A stretch of 64,000 nt of DNA from Labilibaculum sp. Lineage in GTDB: Bacteria; Bacteroidota; Bacteroidia; Bacteroidales; Marinifilaceae. A model generated the notes under the pieces. It saw only the letters and a program-made list of their open reading frames with translations. It had not been told where the DNA came from and made no database searches. The DNA lies in the NCBI RefSeq assembly GCF_963664555.1, contig NZ_OY761461.1, positions 4,009,769-4,073,768 on the forward strand. Direction: 5' to 3'. A program made the translations under genes and the position numbers. Positions 38,201-47,255 of the stretch are shown here, piece after piece (within the stretch, counting starts at the first letter, position 1; the number at the start of each line of letters is the position of its first letter).

Positions 38201-38514
38201 TGCTTAGGTGTTCCTCCTGTTGAAGGCATTACATAAACCTGACGACTTCCCGAATACTCCGCCGAAAATGCGATCCAGTTACCATCCGGAGAAATTTTAG
38301 GAAATAATTCCAGCCCCTTGTGCGAAGTCAACCTCTTGGCATCACCTCCATTGGAATCTACTGTCCAGATATCGCCCGCATAAACAAAGGCAATTAAATT
38401 TTTATTGATGTCAGGATATCGCATTAAGCGAACATCATTTTCCGCATGCACGCTTCCCATCATTCCCAGAAGGACAAGACAAAAAGCGGCAATTTTTAAA
38501 CTAAGTTTTAGCAT
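35239..38514 (-). CDS. Tricorn-type S41 protease
   Basis: This 1091-aa protein has a signal peptide (ending GSVHAEN). About residues 30-560 form WD40/TolB-like beta-propeller repeats (SPDGNWIAFSAEYSGSRQVY, SPSGKRALFDARGD, SPNGKYISYYSDAKGEYEIY). A lysine-rich linker KPVVDKKKKPKKEEAKPEEK follows near residue 555. The C-terminal third contains a tricorn C1 core, a PDZ domain (VKEGDYLLSINGHDLSTDV) and the S41 catalytic serine in INSYSSSGGDAFPYYFKKKG. It is the exported form of tricorn protease, acting on peptides in the periplasm. A TATGTTTG -7-like element lies at 38573-38566 on the minus strand. Confidence 0.92.
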   Translation of the reverse strand: MLKLSLKIAAFCLVLLGMMGSVHAENDVRLMRYPDINKNLIAFVYAGDIWTVDSNGGDAKRLTSHKGLELFPKISPDGNWIAFSAEYSGSRQVYVMPSTGGTPKQLTYYNSLGMMPPRGGFDNAILDWNPDSKSILVRMNRTPFGERNGTYYQVSIDGGLEQALQIPEGGFGVFSPDAKKLCFAPISREFRTWKRYKGGRAADLWIYDLENDLSERITTFAGSDQIPSWYKNAIYFASDRDLKLNIYKYDVDSKEITQMTHHKTFDVMWPSGENGQIAYENGGQLFKLNLETGKEERVVVNINFDNPNVLPYYRNVKDFIQSVAVSPSGKRALFDARGDIFSVPAKNGPSINLTQTQGVRETAPSWSPNGKYISYYSDAKGEYEIYLLENKKGAKAKQVTFGSSAWMYDAKWSSDSKYMLFFDRTLKLKCLNVESGEVKIVDVASRNEITDFSFSPDSQWIAYVKDSSNDQGAVWVYNITTGMNYHLTDDTFGDSSPVFSKDGNFIFFLSNRDFNLDFSSFEFDYLYNNATRIFALSLKADGPKLFALKNDVEEVKEDKPVVDKKKKPKKEEAKPEEKLNVEIDFEGISNRITAFPLSSGDYNNLEAVDGGILYTSDGALHHYIIEKEKDEVILDKVSGYSLAGNGDKFLYWAGSTYGITDLTAGQSADAGKLQLDDLDMKIDPKKEWNQIYTDGWRIFRDYYYVENMHGVDWAQIKANYNQLMPYVSHRADLDYILGEIISETNTGHAYVNYGDFEKVKSVKTGLLGAKLKADAKTGKYVISKIYQGENWTTNRRSPLTEQGVNVKEGDYLLSINGHDLSTDVNPYLYLENQMGKMVEITVNSVPGRNGAKSYTIQPIESELELMYLNWVNERRQMTDKLSGGKIGYIHVPNTAVEGNRELNRGMYAYHDKQALIIDDRYNGGGFIPDQMVDLLDRNVLSYWHRRGLEANQTPAVAHDGPKAMLINSYSSSGGDAFPYYFKKKGLGKLIGTRTWGGLVGMSGNAGLVDGGYIAVPRFGIFDENQKWIIEGVGMYPDVEVYDEPHLVAKGIDPSLQKAIEMLLKELENQSEEKVVAPADPNRSNWIEEDEK

Positions 38515-38565
38515 TTTAATAAATATGTTTGTGTGAGTATATTTTTCAAATCATTATCTGAAATA

Positions 38566-38573
38566 CAAACATA
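38566..38573 (-). promoter_or_regulatory. Possible -7 element for the tricorn-type gene
   Basis: Read on the minus strand this is TATGTTTG, an exact TAnnTTTG match, 52 bases before the start codon. No good TTTG element lies 19-21 bases further upstream, so the call is weak. Confidence 0.35.
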
Positions 38574-38645
38574 AGACCTTTAAATAAAAAAAGCACACAC
38601 TACTTATGATTATATCTTAAAGGAATTTACCTTCTCCCAAATAAA

Positions 38646-38676
38646 AAAGTGGCATCCCCTTAGGGGACACCACTTT
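38646..38676 (-). terminator. Terminator after the GH97 gene
   Basis: AAAGTGG/CCACTTT form the outer stem and TCCCC/GGGGA the inner stem, with a run of T on the minus-strand 3' side. Confidence 0.8.
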
Positions 38677-38697
38677 CGCCAATTTTATTGTCTTTAA

Positions 38698-40776
38698 TTA
38701 CTTCATCTCAATTAAACTAATTGCGGCTCCGCCACCTTCAGCCAAATGATATTCTAATTTTGACGTGTTATCTACTTCTTGATTTAGGATCTGAAACTCA
38801 GTTGGGTTCTTATCCCAGTGAGCATTTTCACCATCCAAATAGAGTGTTGCTTTGTATTTCTTCCCTGGAGTAAGAAAGTTCAAATCTATATTCATATCGC
38901 GGGCATTTTCATCCGTAATTGATCCGACAAACCAATTTTCAGAATTACGATCCTTACGGGCGATGGTCACAAAATCCCCTACTTCACCATTCAATACCTT
39001 GCTGGTTTCCCAAGTTACGGCTACATCGCGAATGAACTGAAATGCATCGTTTCCTTTGTAATTCTCAATTAAATCGGGAACCATTTGAATAGGGCTGTTA
39101 ATTACCACATACAATGCCAATTGCTGCGCCAAGGTTGTATTCACCTGATTGTTTGGTTTGTTTGGTGTTAACTTGATATTGAAAATACCCGGCGTATAAT
39201 CGATAGGCCCTGCCAACATTCGTGTAAATGCTACAATTGGAAGGTGTTCCGGAGGATTTCCTCCATCGCTTGCCCAGGCATTAAATTCCTGTCCGCGCAA
39301 TCCTTCACGGGCAATTACATTCGGATAAGTTCGACGTAAACCCGTTGCCTTAATTGGTTCATGAGCGTTAACCGCAACCTGATATTTCGCACCGGTTTCA
39401 ACAGCTCTTCTGTAGTTATTCACCATCCATTGTCCGTGATGATATTCTCCTTTCGGGATAATTTTGCCAACATAGCCTGTTTTCACCGAATGAATTCCCA
39501 GCGAATTCATCAATTGATAGGCTGTATCCATTTGCTGATTGTAAGTTCTCGGAGCCGCCGAAGTTTCATGATGCATGATCAACTCTACTCCTTTTTCTTT
39601 TCCGTACCGAACCACTTCCTTTAAATCGTAATCTTTATAAGGAGTAACAAAATCGAAAACTCCTTCACGATCTTCGAAACCAATCCAATGTTCCCAACCT
39701 GTGTTCCATCCTTCAACCAAAATACCACCAATCTTATTTTCTGAAGCAAAATCGATAAGTTCTTTTGCGTATTTAGTGGTGGCACCGTGCTTGCCACTGG
39801 CCATATCCCATGATTTGGTTCCCAGATGCATATCCCACCAGATACCTACATATTTCATCGGTTTAAAATAATCAACCGATCCTATTTTATTGGGCTCATT
39901 CAAGTTTACAATCAAATCGGATTCAATTAAACCGCCTGCATTTTCAGAAATTTGAATGGTTCTCCAAGGTGTATTAAAAGGAACTGTTCTCTTTACTTTG
40001 TAACCAGTCACATCCGAACCTACCAATTCACTTTGCAACATCAACTTCTCTTTGTTTACCTTCAAAGTCATTCCTGAATAATCAGTCAGATTTGCTTCAT
40101 GAAAGCTCAAGTAAACACCTTCTGCGGTTTTCATCGTTACCGGAGTATTCACCGCATTTTCAGGAATATAAGTTTGAGCCAGATTGTCGTTGGAACGCAA
40201 TGCAATTGCATCGATACCGGTAAGTGAGGTAGTATGATATAAGTGTTCGTAAATGTCCCAATCACCAGGAATCCACCATACTTTGTGATCACCTGTTAAT
40301 TTGAATTGTGTATTTTCATCGGTAATGATAACTTCCTTCATGGCTTCCTGCTCGGGAAATTCGTAACGGAAGCCAAGACCATCGTTATATACTTTAAACA
40401 CCAGGTTCATTTTTCGGTTTGGAGCATTTTCCTCTTCCAAATTCAATACCAATTGATTGAAATTGTCCACAACCACTCTTTTCTCGCCCCACTGCATTTC
40501 CCAGCTTGAATTACTTGATGAAAGCTGGGAGCTGACAATCTTCCATCCTTTTTCGATGGATGGCATATTCTGAAAATCGAAGCCCAGAGTAGACGGCTCA
40601 ATTACTTTTTTACCATTGAACAAAACCTCGTAGGTGGCCTGTCCTTCGACCATACTGAATTGAACGCCAATTTTTCCATCGGGCGATTCAACATTCCGGA
40701 CTAATTTGCCATTGGCACAGGATGCCAATATCATTGCAAGACCAGCAATAAAAAACAGTGTTGATTTAAAATTCAT
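38698..40776 (-). CDS. GH97 glycoside hydrolase lipoprotein (SusB-like)
   Basis: I take ATG 40776 as start because the protein then opens with a lipoprotein signal (FFIAGLAMILASC); a longer frame exists upstream but has no signal. The 692-aa product has the GH97 layout: N-terminal beta-sandwich (SPDGKIGVQFSMVEGQATYE), a central TIM barrel (KYVGIWWDMHLGTKSWDM, GGILVEGWNTGWEHW, HHETSAAPRTYNQQMDTAYQ) and a C-terminal beta domain. GH97 contains inverting alpha-glucosidases (SusB) and retaining alpha-galactosidases. It is Ca-dependent and acts in the periplasm or on the surface. No susC/susD pair is next to it, but a DUF6377-type regulator lies nearby. Confidence 0.92.
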   Translation of the reverse strand: MNFKSTLFFIAGLAMILASCANGKLVRNVESPDGKIGVQFSMVEGQATYEVLFNGKKVIEPSTLGFDFQNMPSIEKGWKIVSSQLSSSNSSWEMQWGEKRVVVDNFNQLVLNLEEENAPNRKMNLVFKVYNDGLGFRYEFPEQEAMKEVIITDENTQFKLTGDHKVWWIPGDWDIYEHLYHTTSLTGIDAIALRSNDNLAQTYIPENAVNTPVTMKTAEGVYLSFHEANLTDYSGMTLKVNKEKLMLQSELVGSDVTGYKVKRTVPFNTPWRTIQISENAGGLIESDLIVNLNEPNKIGSVDYFKPMKYVGIWWDMHLGTKSWDMASGKHGATTKYAKELIDFASENKIGGILVEGWNTGWEHWIGFEDREGVFDFVTPYKDYDLKEVVRYGKEKGVELIMHHETSAAPRTYNQQMDTAYQLMNSLGIHSVKTGYVGKIIPKGEYHHGQWMVNNYRRAVETGAKYQVAVNAHEPIKATGLRRTYPNVIAREGLRGQEFNAWASDGGNPPEHLPIVAFTRMLAGPIDYTPGIFNIKLTPNKPNNQVNTTLAQQLALYVVINSPIQMVPDLIENYKGNDAFQFIRDVAVTWETSKVLNGEVGDFVTIARKDRNSENWFVGSITDENARDMNIDLNFLTPGKKYKATLYLDGENAHWDKNPTEFQILNQEVDNTSKLEYHLAEGGGAAISLIEMK

Positions 40777-41139
40777 AGTTAATTGAATCAAAAGATTAGT
40801 ATTAAAAGTTCCAAACAAAAGCTTTGAGTGTTTAAGTTCGGTATTTAAAATCAAAGTAAACGGAGAAAATAGGGAATAACTAAATACCTATCCAAGATAT
40901 AGATCAAAATAGCACGTAGAAACATCTAACAATCTAATAACCTTACAATTAACAACATACAAAACTCTTCAAAATATAGATGAGATACAATATCTTTTAT
41001 AAGCCATACACATAATAGATTGATAGCTTCAATTTTCTATAATTTATTTTCCCTAAATAAAATAACACATTAATACATATTGGCATAAATATTGTTAGAT
41101 AGTAACAATTATAAATAATATTTACTAAAACTATAGAAC
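40777..41139. other. Divergent AT-rich region between GH97 and a barrel protein gene
   Basis: This very AT-rich region should hold promoters for the GH97 gene and the rightward gene at 41140. TAAATATTG at about 41084 resembles a -7 element for the latter but is not an exact match. No gene is supported. Confidence 0.35.
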
Positions 41140-41742
41140 ATGAAAAAAATGGTAATCTTATTAGTGGCCCTTGCTCTATCAACTTTTGTAATGGCTCAAG
41201 AAACAACTAAAATAAAAGAGGTTGGTCTCACTTTTAGAAATTTGGATGAATTTGGCTTCGGCTATAAAATTGGTACAGAACAGTCATTATGGAGATTCAA
41301 TACCATTTTTTTATCAGGGATGAATGAAGATAGAAATTCAGACAAAGCATTTAATGATAGTGATTCTCAACAATTCGGATTAAGTTTTAGAGCTGGAAAA
41401 GAATACAGAAAACTTATTACAGAAAATCTTGAATACAGATATGGCTTCGATTTATCATTTGGATATAATCACTCAAAAGAAAACAATGGATCTACCACTG
41501 ATCCAAGTAAAAGAAAAAGTAATTTATTTACACCTGGACTTAATCTAGTGTTTGGTTTAAATTATATAATTAGTGATCAATTAATATTAGGTGCAGAAGT
41601 TCTGCCTTACCTTAAATATACATTTGGACAAACATCGGAAGAAAGAAGGATTCCAGAGTATAGTAACAAAGTAGACCATTCCGATATTAGATATGGTTTT
41701 GATAGTTCTTCTGTCCTATTATCCTTAGCTTATCGCTTTTAA
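41140..41742 (+). CDS. Small outer-membrane beta-barrel-like protein
   Basis: This 200-aa protein has a signal peptide (MKKMVILLVALALSTFVMAQ) and then alternating amphipathic strands ending in a C-terminal aromatic, LLSLAYRF, the hallmark of outer-membrane barrels. It is too short for a porin and fits the 8-strand OmpX/OmpW-sized barrels. I do not recognise a named family. It is a single gene, divergent from GH97 and followed by a terminator at 41775. Confidence 0.65.
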   Translation: MKKMVILLVALALSTFVMAQETTKIKEVGLTFRNLDEFGFGYKIGTEQSLWRFNTIFLSGMNEDRNSDKAFNDSDSQQFGLSFRAGKEYRKLITENLEYRYGFDLSFGYNHSKENNGSTTDPSKRKSNLFTPGLNLVFGLNYIISDQLILGAEVLPYLKYTFGQTSEERRIPEYSNKVDHSDIRYGFDSSSVLLSLAYRF

Positions 41743-41774
41743 GTCTATTGATTAATAGTACTCAAATAAAAAAC

Positions 41775-41812
41775 AAACTCCCAAACTGTCTACCAACAAA
41801 TTGGGAGTTTTT
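41775..41812 (+). terminator. Terminator after the barrel protein gene
   Basis: AAACTCCCAA (41775-41784) pairs with TTGGGAGTTT (41801-41810), followed by TTT. Confidence 0.85.
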
Positions 41813-41863
41813 TCGTGCAAAACAATTTATTGTGCCTTGATATGGGATGAGTATTAATTACAG

Positions 41864-43471
41864 TTAAACCGACTTAATCGCCATCACCTTTAAATCAAAT
41901 TCTTCATTGGGATAAATGGAACGATTCCTAATTTTCGTTTTATAAGTGTAGATGGTATTCACCGAAAAATTTAGAATACCGGCTATTTTCTCATTGTCGT
42001 TTATTCCTAAGCGTATCATGGCAAAAATCCGTAAATCGGTATTTAAACATGGAGAATCTTTTATAATGATTCGATCTTTCTCTTCGAACAATTGATTGAA
42101 TCGATTCACAAAATCAGGAAACAATTTCAGGAAAATCCGATCGAAGTCTTGAAACAAATTCTCGCGTTCTTTCTTCGAATTGTATTTTTTCAATTCCGAT
42201 TCGATGGCATCATATTGCTTCGTGATTAGCTGGCGCGAAACGGCTTTTTTCATCGCTTCCAGTTTCTCGATAAACTGCGAGCTGAAATTAAAATAGTAAC
42301 CAACATACTCTTCCTTAATTTTACTTACCTCACGAAGCTGTTCATTCAATTGCCGAAGATTACTATTGCTCTCCAAAATCTCCTTACGGGCTTTTTTCAA
42401 TTCCTTTACCTGCCGGTAGATAATGATGGAAAAAGAAATTAACAGCAAGGCCAGAAGAGACACGATCAGAGAAATATTGGATATGATCTTTTTTTCCTTT
42501 TCTACTTTATTCAAAACAGCAGCTTCAATATCGGGCCGAATGAATGATATCTCCAATTGCCGCGCATTGCTGCCGTAAAATACCGCATCCCTCTGAGCTT
42601 CGGAGATAAACCGGTTTGCTTTCTCTAAATCTCCGTCGTGAAAAAGTAGTTCTGCCAATACTTTCGCCGCCAAAGTTTCTTTTGTGGTAGACTGAATATC
42701 ACCAACAAGAGCTTTACATAGATGATATTTTGCTTTTTCTTTCTCCTGCAGTTTTAAATACGAAATGCCCAAAATACAATTGGTTATCGCAGCCTGATGC
42801 GGGGTTAAATCCTTTTTATTCAGTAAGGATGTGCAATACTTTTGAACATCGTAACTGGCGTTATTATTCTGACTTTTTAATGCCAAAGCCAGAATATATT
42901 CGAAAGATTCAGGATCACCCTCTGCTGCAATTTTCTTCACATATAAATTCCCGCTTTCGCGGTATTTGGGCGCATAATATCCCCAACGGGAATTGGATAA
43001 ATCGTAATAGGCACGATAAGCCACAGAATAAAAGTCAATGCGCTTTTTTTGATCCAAGGCCATCGGATCGATGGTCTGAATGCTGTCGATGGTTTCCTTG
43101 TATAATCCCCGGAGCAGAAGAATCAGGGAAACATTTGACTTGGCTTCAGCAATTTTTGATGCATCCTTTAACCGATAAGCCGTTTTCAATGCCAAATTCC
43201 CATAATAAAAAGCCGAATCGTAAACAAAATACTCGTATTCTTTGGTCAATCTCACCAATAAATTGTACTCCTCGTTTCTTCGGTCCTCAAAATTTGAATG
43301 ATGCAGGGAATCTGTCAGCAAGGCGATTTTGTTCTTTTTTACCTGAACAATGCTGTCTTTCGCTTCAATATATTTATTCGCCTCGGCAAACTGAAATGCA
43401 AGAGAATCATTTTGTCCGAAAGAATTCAGACTTAGTAGAACAAAAAACGTTAGAATGACACTTCTGTACAT
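41864..43471 (-). CDS. DUF6377-type membrane sensor with C-terminal HTH
   Basis: This 535-aa protein has a signal peptide (ending LNSFGQ), then about 310 residues of tetratricopeptide-like helices facing the periplasm. One membrane helix (SLIVSLLALLLISFSIIIYR) is followed by a cytoplasmic coiled coil and a C-terminal region whose helix-turn-helix (NDNEKIAGILNFSVNTIYTY) resembles LuxR-type DNA-binding domains. This matches the DUF6377 group of Bacteroidota one-component regulators. The layout suggests sensing in the periplasm and direct regulation of transcription. Nearby GH97 and barrel genes are possible targets, but that is inference. Confidence 0.82.
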   Translation of the reverse strand: MYRSVILTFFVLLSLNSFGQNDSLAFQFAEANKYIEAKDSIVQVKKNKIALLTDSLHHSNFEDRRNEEYNLLVRLTKEYEYFVYDSAFYYGNLALKTAYRLKDASKIAEAKSNVSLILLLRGLYKETIDSIQTIDPMALDQKKRIDFYSVAYRAYYDLSNSRWGYYAPKYRESGNLYVKKIAAEGDPESFEYILALALKSQNNNASYDVQKYCTSLLNKKDLTPHQAAITNCILGISYLKLQEKEKAKYHLCKALVGDIQSTTKETLAAKVLAELLFHDGDLEKANRFISEAQRDAVFYGSNARQLEISFIRPDIEAAVLNKVEKEKKIISNISLIVSLLALLLISFSIIIYRQVKELKKARKEILESNSNLRQLNEQLREVSKIKEEYVGYYFNFSSQFIEKLEAMKKAVSRQLITKQYDAIESELKKYNSKKERENLFQDFDRIFLKLFPDFVNRFNQLFEEKDRIIIKDSPCLNTDLRIFAMIRLGINDNEKIAGILNFSVNTIYTYKTKIRNRSIYPNEEFDLKVMAIKSV

Positions 43472-43536
43472 GCTTATTGAATATGGGTTTGCTGAACAAG
43501 GGGTAAAAGTAAGATTAATATTTTCTGCAGCAAAAA

Positions 43537-43559
43537 AGCCCTATCAAATTGACAGGGCT
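43537..43559 (-). terminator. Terminator after the TldD/TldE gene pair
   Basis: AGCCCTATCA pairs with TGACAGGGCT with one mismatch. On the minus strand it is followed by six T. Confidence 0.8.
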
Positions 43560-43582
43560 GAGTTAAACTTATTATCGCAATA

Positions 43583-44899
43583 TTATAATCCACTAAAATC
43601 GACACCTTCAAACAGCATACTTGGTGTTTGCCACGAACGATCAGTTAATGGATCGTTACCAATCGCAATTAAATTATTCCAAATCTCTTTATGATTTCCG
43701 GTAATGTTCATTCCTGATACAGGATGAAGTATTTCTCCTTTTTTAACATAGAAGCCCTCTACTCCAACCGAAAAATCACCCGTTGCTGAATTGGAATTAC
43801 CTCCGTTAAAACCAGTTACCAAAATACCTTCATTCATATCTTTGGTCAAAGCTGATAAGTCTTTATCTCCCAGTTCAAAAATCAAATTAGATGACGAGCC
43901 TGTAGTTGGTTCCATATCTAACTTTTTACCGTAATAATCATCAATATAGTAGGTCTGAAGTATACCATTCTCTATTACCGTCATTTTACGGGAAGCCAAA
44001 CCATCACCATCATACAATCGTGAATTACGTCCTGATTCAATAAATGGATTGTCGGTAATACTCAATAAATCAGAAGCAATTTTTTGACCAATTTTTCCTT
44101 CTAAAAAGGATCTTTTTTGCTGAAGGTTATAACCAAACATGGGTTGCAGCAGAGAATTAAATACACGGCCTACTGATCTGTTTTCAATCAGCATTTCCAT
44201 TTTTCCCGATTGAATAGTCTTGGCTCCAATTTTCCTTAAAGCTCTTTCAACAGCATATTTCCCAACACCTTCTCCAGATAACTGATCCCAAAATCTTGCG
44301 GCATTATAATGATAATCACTTGGACGACTATCACCTCCATTAATTGACGCACTTGCATCAATAGAATAAGACGTTGATTCTTTAAACCCGTCAACGCCAT
44401 TACTCAACACTAAATAACTACGGTACGATCCATCACTATAAGATCCGGTAACGCTGATAATTCTTTCGTCCATACCTGTCGTTTCAGCCTCAACCTGCAT
44501 GGCCAAATCGATTTTCTGACGAGGATCTATCGAGTCGTAATTTGAATCAAATAATTTCAGATCCTTTTCGGTTCCATCATAACAAAGATGACGATCTGGT
44601 AAAGAACGATATTGATCTTCGGCTAAATAATTCGTGCCCAGAATAGCCTCCTTGATAAATTTTTCAAGATCGTTCCTGTCCAATCGATTTGTAGAATGTG
44701 TTGAGTATTTACCGTTCACATAAAGCTTAAGGCTTAATCCACTTTGAATCGATTCCTGTATTTTTTCAATTTTCTGCTTTCTCACTTCAACCTCTGATTC
44801 TTTAGAATCATAAACAGAAACTGAAACTTCTTTTGCGCCATTTTCTGTGGCATATTTGGAAGCCCATTGGGCCAATTCCACTTTTTTATTGTCTTTCAT
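43583..44899 (-). CDS. TldE/PmbA-family metalloprotease subunit
   Basis: This 438-aa protein matches the TldE/PmbA half of the TldD-TldE protease: ESEVEVRKQKIEKIQESIQS at the N-terminus, then the central GDGLASRKMTVIENGILQTY followed by YIDDYYGKK, and the C-terminal MNITGNHKEIWNNLIAIGND. It lacks the HExxH motif, as expected for the TldE partner. TldD/TldE forms a heterodimeric zinc protease that degrades unfolded peptides and matures some peptide antibiotics. The TldD gene lies directly upstream (44-base gap), forming an operon. Confidence 0.9.
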   Translation of the reverse strand: MKDNKKVELAQWASKYATENGAKEVSVSVYDSKESEVEVRKQKIEKIQESIQSGLSLKLYVNGKYSTHSTNRLDRNDLEKFIKEAILGTNYLAEDQYRSLPDRHLCYDGTEKDLKLFDSNYDSIDPRQKIDLAMQVEAETTGMDERIISVTGSYSDGSYRSYLVLSNGVDGFKESTSYSIDASASINGGDSRPSDYHYNAARFWDQLSGEGVGKYAVERALRKIGAKTIQSGKMEMLIENRSVGRVFNSLLQPMFGYNLQQKRSFLEGKIGQKIASDLLSITDNPFIESGRNSRLYDGDGLASRKMTVIENGILQTYYIDDYYGKKLDMEPTTGSSSNLIFELGDKDLSALTKDMNEGILVTGFNGGNSNSATGDFSVGVEGFYVKKGEILHPVSGMNITGNHKEIWNNLIAIGNDPLTDRSWQTPSMLFEGVDFSGL

Positions 44900-44943
44900 C
44901 GAAACTTCTTTTTAATTGATTACAAGTAAACTCTAATGCATGA

Positions 44944-46479
44944 TTAAGCATTAACCCCACCAACAGTCAGTTGTGCTACTTTAACCGTCGGCAATCCCAT
45001 AGATACAGGAACTCCTTGTCCGCCTTTACCACAAGTTCCAGTTCCACAATCAATTTTAAGGTCCTTACCTACCATTGAGATTTGACGAAGAGCTTCCGGC
45101 CCATTACCAATCAGATTTACATCTTTTATTGGTTGGGTCAGTTTACCATTTTCAATTAAATAACCCGATTTCACATAGAAAGTAAAATCCCCTGCTCCAA
45201 TTTGCACTTCTCCATTTGTAAATGTATCCACATAAATTCCATCCTTAACACTGGCAATAATATCTTCTTTGCTATGAGGTCCGGCTTCCATATATGTATT
45301 TCTCATACGCGGAATTGGGGCATAACGGAAAGATTCCCGGCGACCATTTCCTGTTGGTGCCACATTGTAATATTTTGCACTAATTCTGTCGTGCAGATAA
45401 CTGGTTAACACACCATTTTCAACCATTTTTGTTTTCTGGGTAAGGATTCCCTCATCATCAATATTCAGAGTTCCCCTATAATTTGGATTGGTTCCATCAT
45501 CAATAATAGTCACAAAATCTTCTCCTATCTTTTGCCCCATTTTATCGCTAAAGATTGAGGTTTCCTTCCGATTAAAATCAGCTTCGAATGCGTGTCCCAT
45601 TGCCTCGTGTAATAGAATACCAGCGCCTCCGGCAGCTAAAACCACCTCCATTTGCCCTGCTTTTGGTTTTACAGCTTCAAATTGTTTATTGGCTCCCACC
45701 ACAACTTCATTTGCGATTTCATCCATCAGCTCTTCATTCAAATATTCATATCCGGTTCTCATGGAACGGGATGCAAAGAAATCTTCCCGCCGATCTCCTT
45801 TTTCCATAACACAAACAGCAATAAAACTCACCATCGGGCGATAATCAAAACTGATCACGCCTTCGGAATTCGCAAAAAGAATATAAGAAGAACTGTCGTC
45901 CAAATACACCTGAACCTTAGCTACTTTATCATCCAAATTGAATACCTTATCGTTCAATTTCTGGAGATATGGTATTTTTTGCTTGATAGATACATCCTCC
46001 CAGGAAGTTTTAATTTTACAGAATTCAGGATGTACTCTTTCCTGCAAATTAATGGGTGGAAACTTTTTGCTTTCATTTGCAATACTTGCTGCAGTTTTGG
46101 CTACTTTTTTCATGGCATCCAAAGAAATTTCCTCTGAGAAAGCATAACCGGTCTGATCGCCTTTTAAAACGCGTACACCTACTCCATAGTCAATGTTAGA
46201 TCCTGCACGATTTACCTGCTTGTCTTGAAGTCCAACATAGTTTGAAAGAGAATGTTCGAAATACAGATCACAATAATCTCCTCCTCTTGATAATGCTTCA
46301 GCCATCACTTTTTGCAGCATTTCTCTGTCAACATTAAAATGAGAGTAATACTCCTCTAAGCCCGATTGTTCGGTAATCCGATTGCATCCCATGCTTAAGA
46401 ATGAGGGCAAAATTGCCATTCCCGCTAAAGAGAAAGATCCTGTTCGGATAAACTCTCTTCTTGAAAATTCATTGTTCAT
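44944..46479 (-). CDS. tldD: TldD-family metalloprotease with twin-arginine leader
   Basis: This 511-aa protein carries the TldD zinc motif HEAMGH in AGGAGILLHEAMGHAFEADF and the GTCGKGGQGVPVSMG motif near its C-terminus. Its N-terminus MNNEFSRREFIRTGSFSLAG is a twin-arginine signal, followed by PSFLSMGC, a lipobox-like cysteine, so this TldD should be folded in the cytoplasm, exported by Tat and possibly lipid-anchored. Escherichia coli TldD is cytoplasmic, so localisation differs. The downstream TldE has no matching signal, and the pair would have to be coexported if they form the usual heterodimer. Confidence 0.9.
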   Translation of the reverse strand: MNNEFSRREFIRTGSFSLAGMAILPSFLSMGCNRITEQSGLEEYYSHFNVDREMLQKVMAEALSRGGDYCDLYFEHSLSNYVGLQDKQVNRAGSNIDYGVGVRVLKGDQTGYAFSEEISLDAMKKVAKTAASIANESKKFPPINLQERVHPEFCKIKTSWEDVSIKQKIPYLQKLNDKVFNLDDKVAKVQVYLDDSSSYILFANSEGVISFDYRPMVSFIAVCVMEKGDRREDFFASRSMRTGYEYLNEELMDEIANEVVVGANKQFEAVKPKAGQMEVVLAAGGAGILLHEAMGHAFEADFNRKETSIFSDKMGQKIGEDFVTIIDDGTNPNYRGTLNIDDEGILTQKTKMVENGVLTSYLHDRISAKYYNVAPTGNGRRESFRYAPIPRMRNTYMEAGPHSKEDIIASVKDGIYVDTFTNGEVQIGAGDFTFYVKSGYLIENGKLTQPIKDVNLIGNGPEALRQISMVGKDLKIDCGTGTCGKGGQGVPVSMGLPTVKVAQLTVGGVNA

Positions 46480-46651
46480 ATAAAAGTTTTTTAGGGTTTG
46501 GGTTTTCTTTGAATTCTTTGGTGACCAAAAAGTTAAGACTTTTCATTATCATAACAAAACCTTATTGGTGAAAATCACAAATAAACAGACAAAATCCTGA
46601 AGCTGAACAATGCAGGAAAGATTCATATACTATCAAGCTTTAAAAAAAGCG

Positions 46652-46970
46652 ATAAGCATTTACTGATGCAAGTAGAAAACCAGACTGTTTATTGCTCTTA
46701 TTTTTTAGGCAATAGAAAATATAAATGATTGAGAGAGTGAAATAAAACTAATGCAAAACATCTATTGCAGTTGCTTTTAAGCAACTGATAACATGAAGTG
46801 AATAGATAGGCTTTAGCCACATGATTCAAATTTCAGTTGGCTAAAGTCAAACTGCAACAGATAAAAAAATCGCAAAACATTTACTGATGTAAAAAGAGAA
46901 TCAAACTGTTTATTGCTCTTGTTTCAGGCAACAGATAACAGGAAGCTAATAAACAGGCTTTAGCCACATA
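46652..46970 (+). repeat. Cluster of degenerate direct repeats with TTTAGCC hairpins
   Basis: A block at 46652-46730 (AGCATTTACTGATGCAAG ... ACTGTTTATTGCTCTT) recurs at 46863-46950 with substitutions. GGCTTTAGCCACAT occurs at 46809 and again at 46957. ATTTCAGTTGGCTAAAGTC at about 46829 can pair with GGCTTTAGCC and recurs, nearly unchanged, on the far side of the next gene at about 48332. Confidence 0.65.
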
Positions 46971-47068
46971 AAATAATAGGCATTGGGTAAGAGTATGTGC
47001 AAAGGAATCGGCAGAATACAATAAACTATTGATCATAGAAGAAAAATGAACAATAACTTACAATATTT

Positions 47069-47098
47069 TTTGTTCAATTGTAAAAAATACTATATTTG
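47069..47098 (+). promoter_or_regulatory. Bacteroidota-type promoter for the DUF6261-type gene
   Basis: TTTG at 47069-47072 and TATATTTG at 47091-47098 match the -33 and -7 elements of Bacteroidota promoters, with an 18-base spacer, one short of the usual 19-21. Transcription would begin near 47105, placing the 41-bp repeat array in the 5' untranslated region of the gene at 47489. Confidence 0.55.
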
Positions 47099-47255
47099 TT
47101 ACACCTCCTGCAAAAATAAACTTAATTAATTTATAACAATACAGATACAAACAAAAACAGGAACATGCTGATCAAAAAAAAATCATTAATTTATTAAATA
47201 ATTATTTTTTGATCAATGAACATATAGCAAAGACAAGAAATTGATCCTTTATTCC

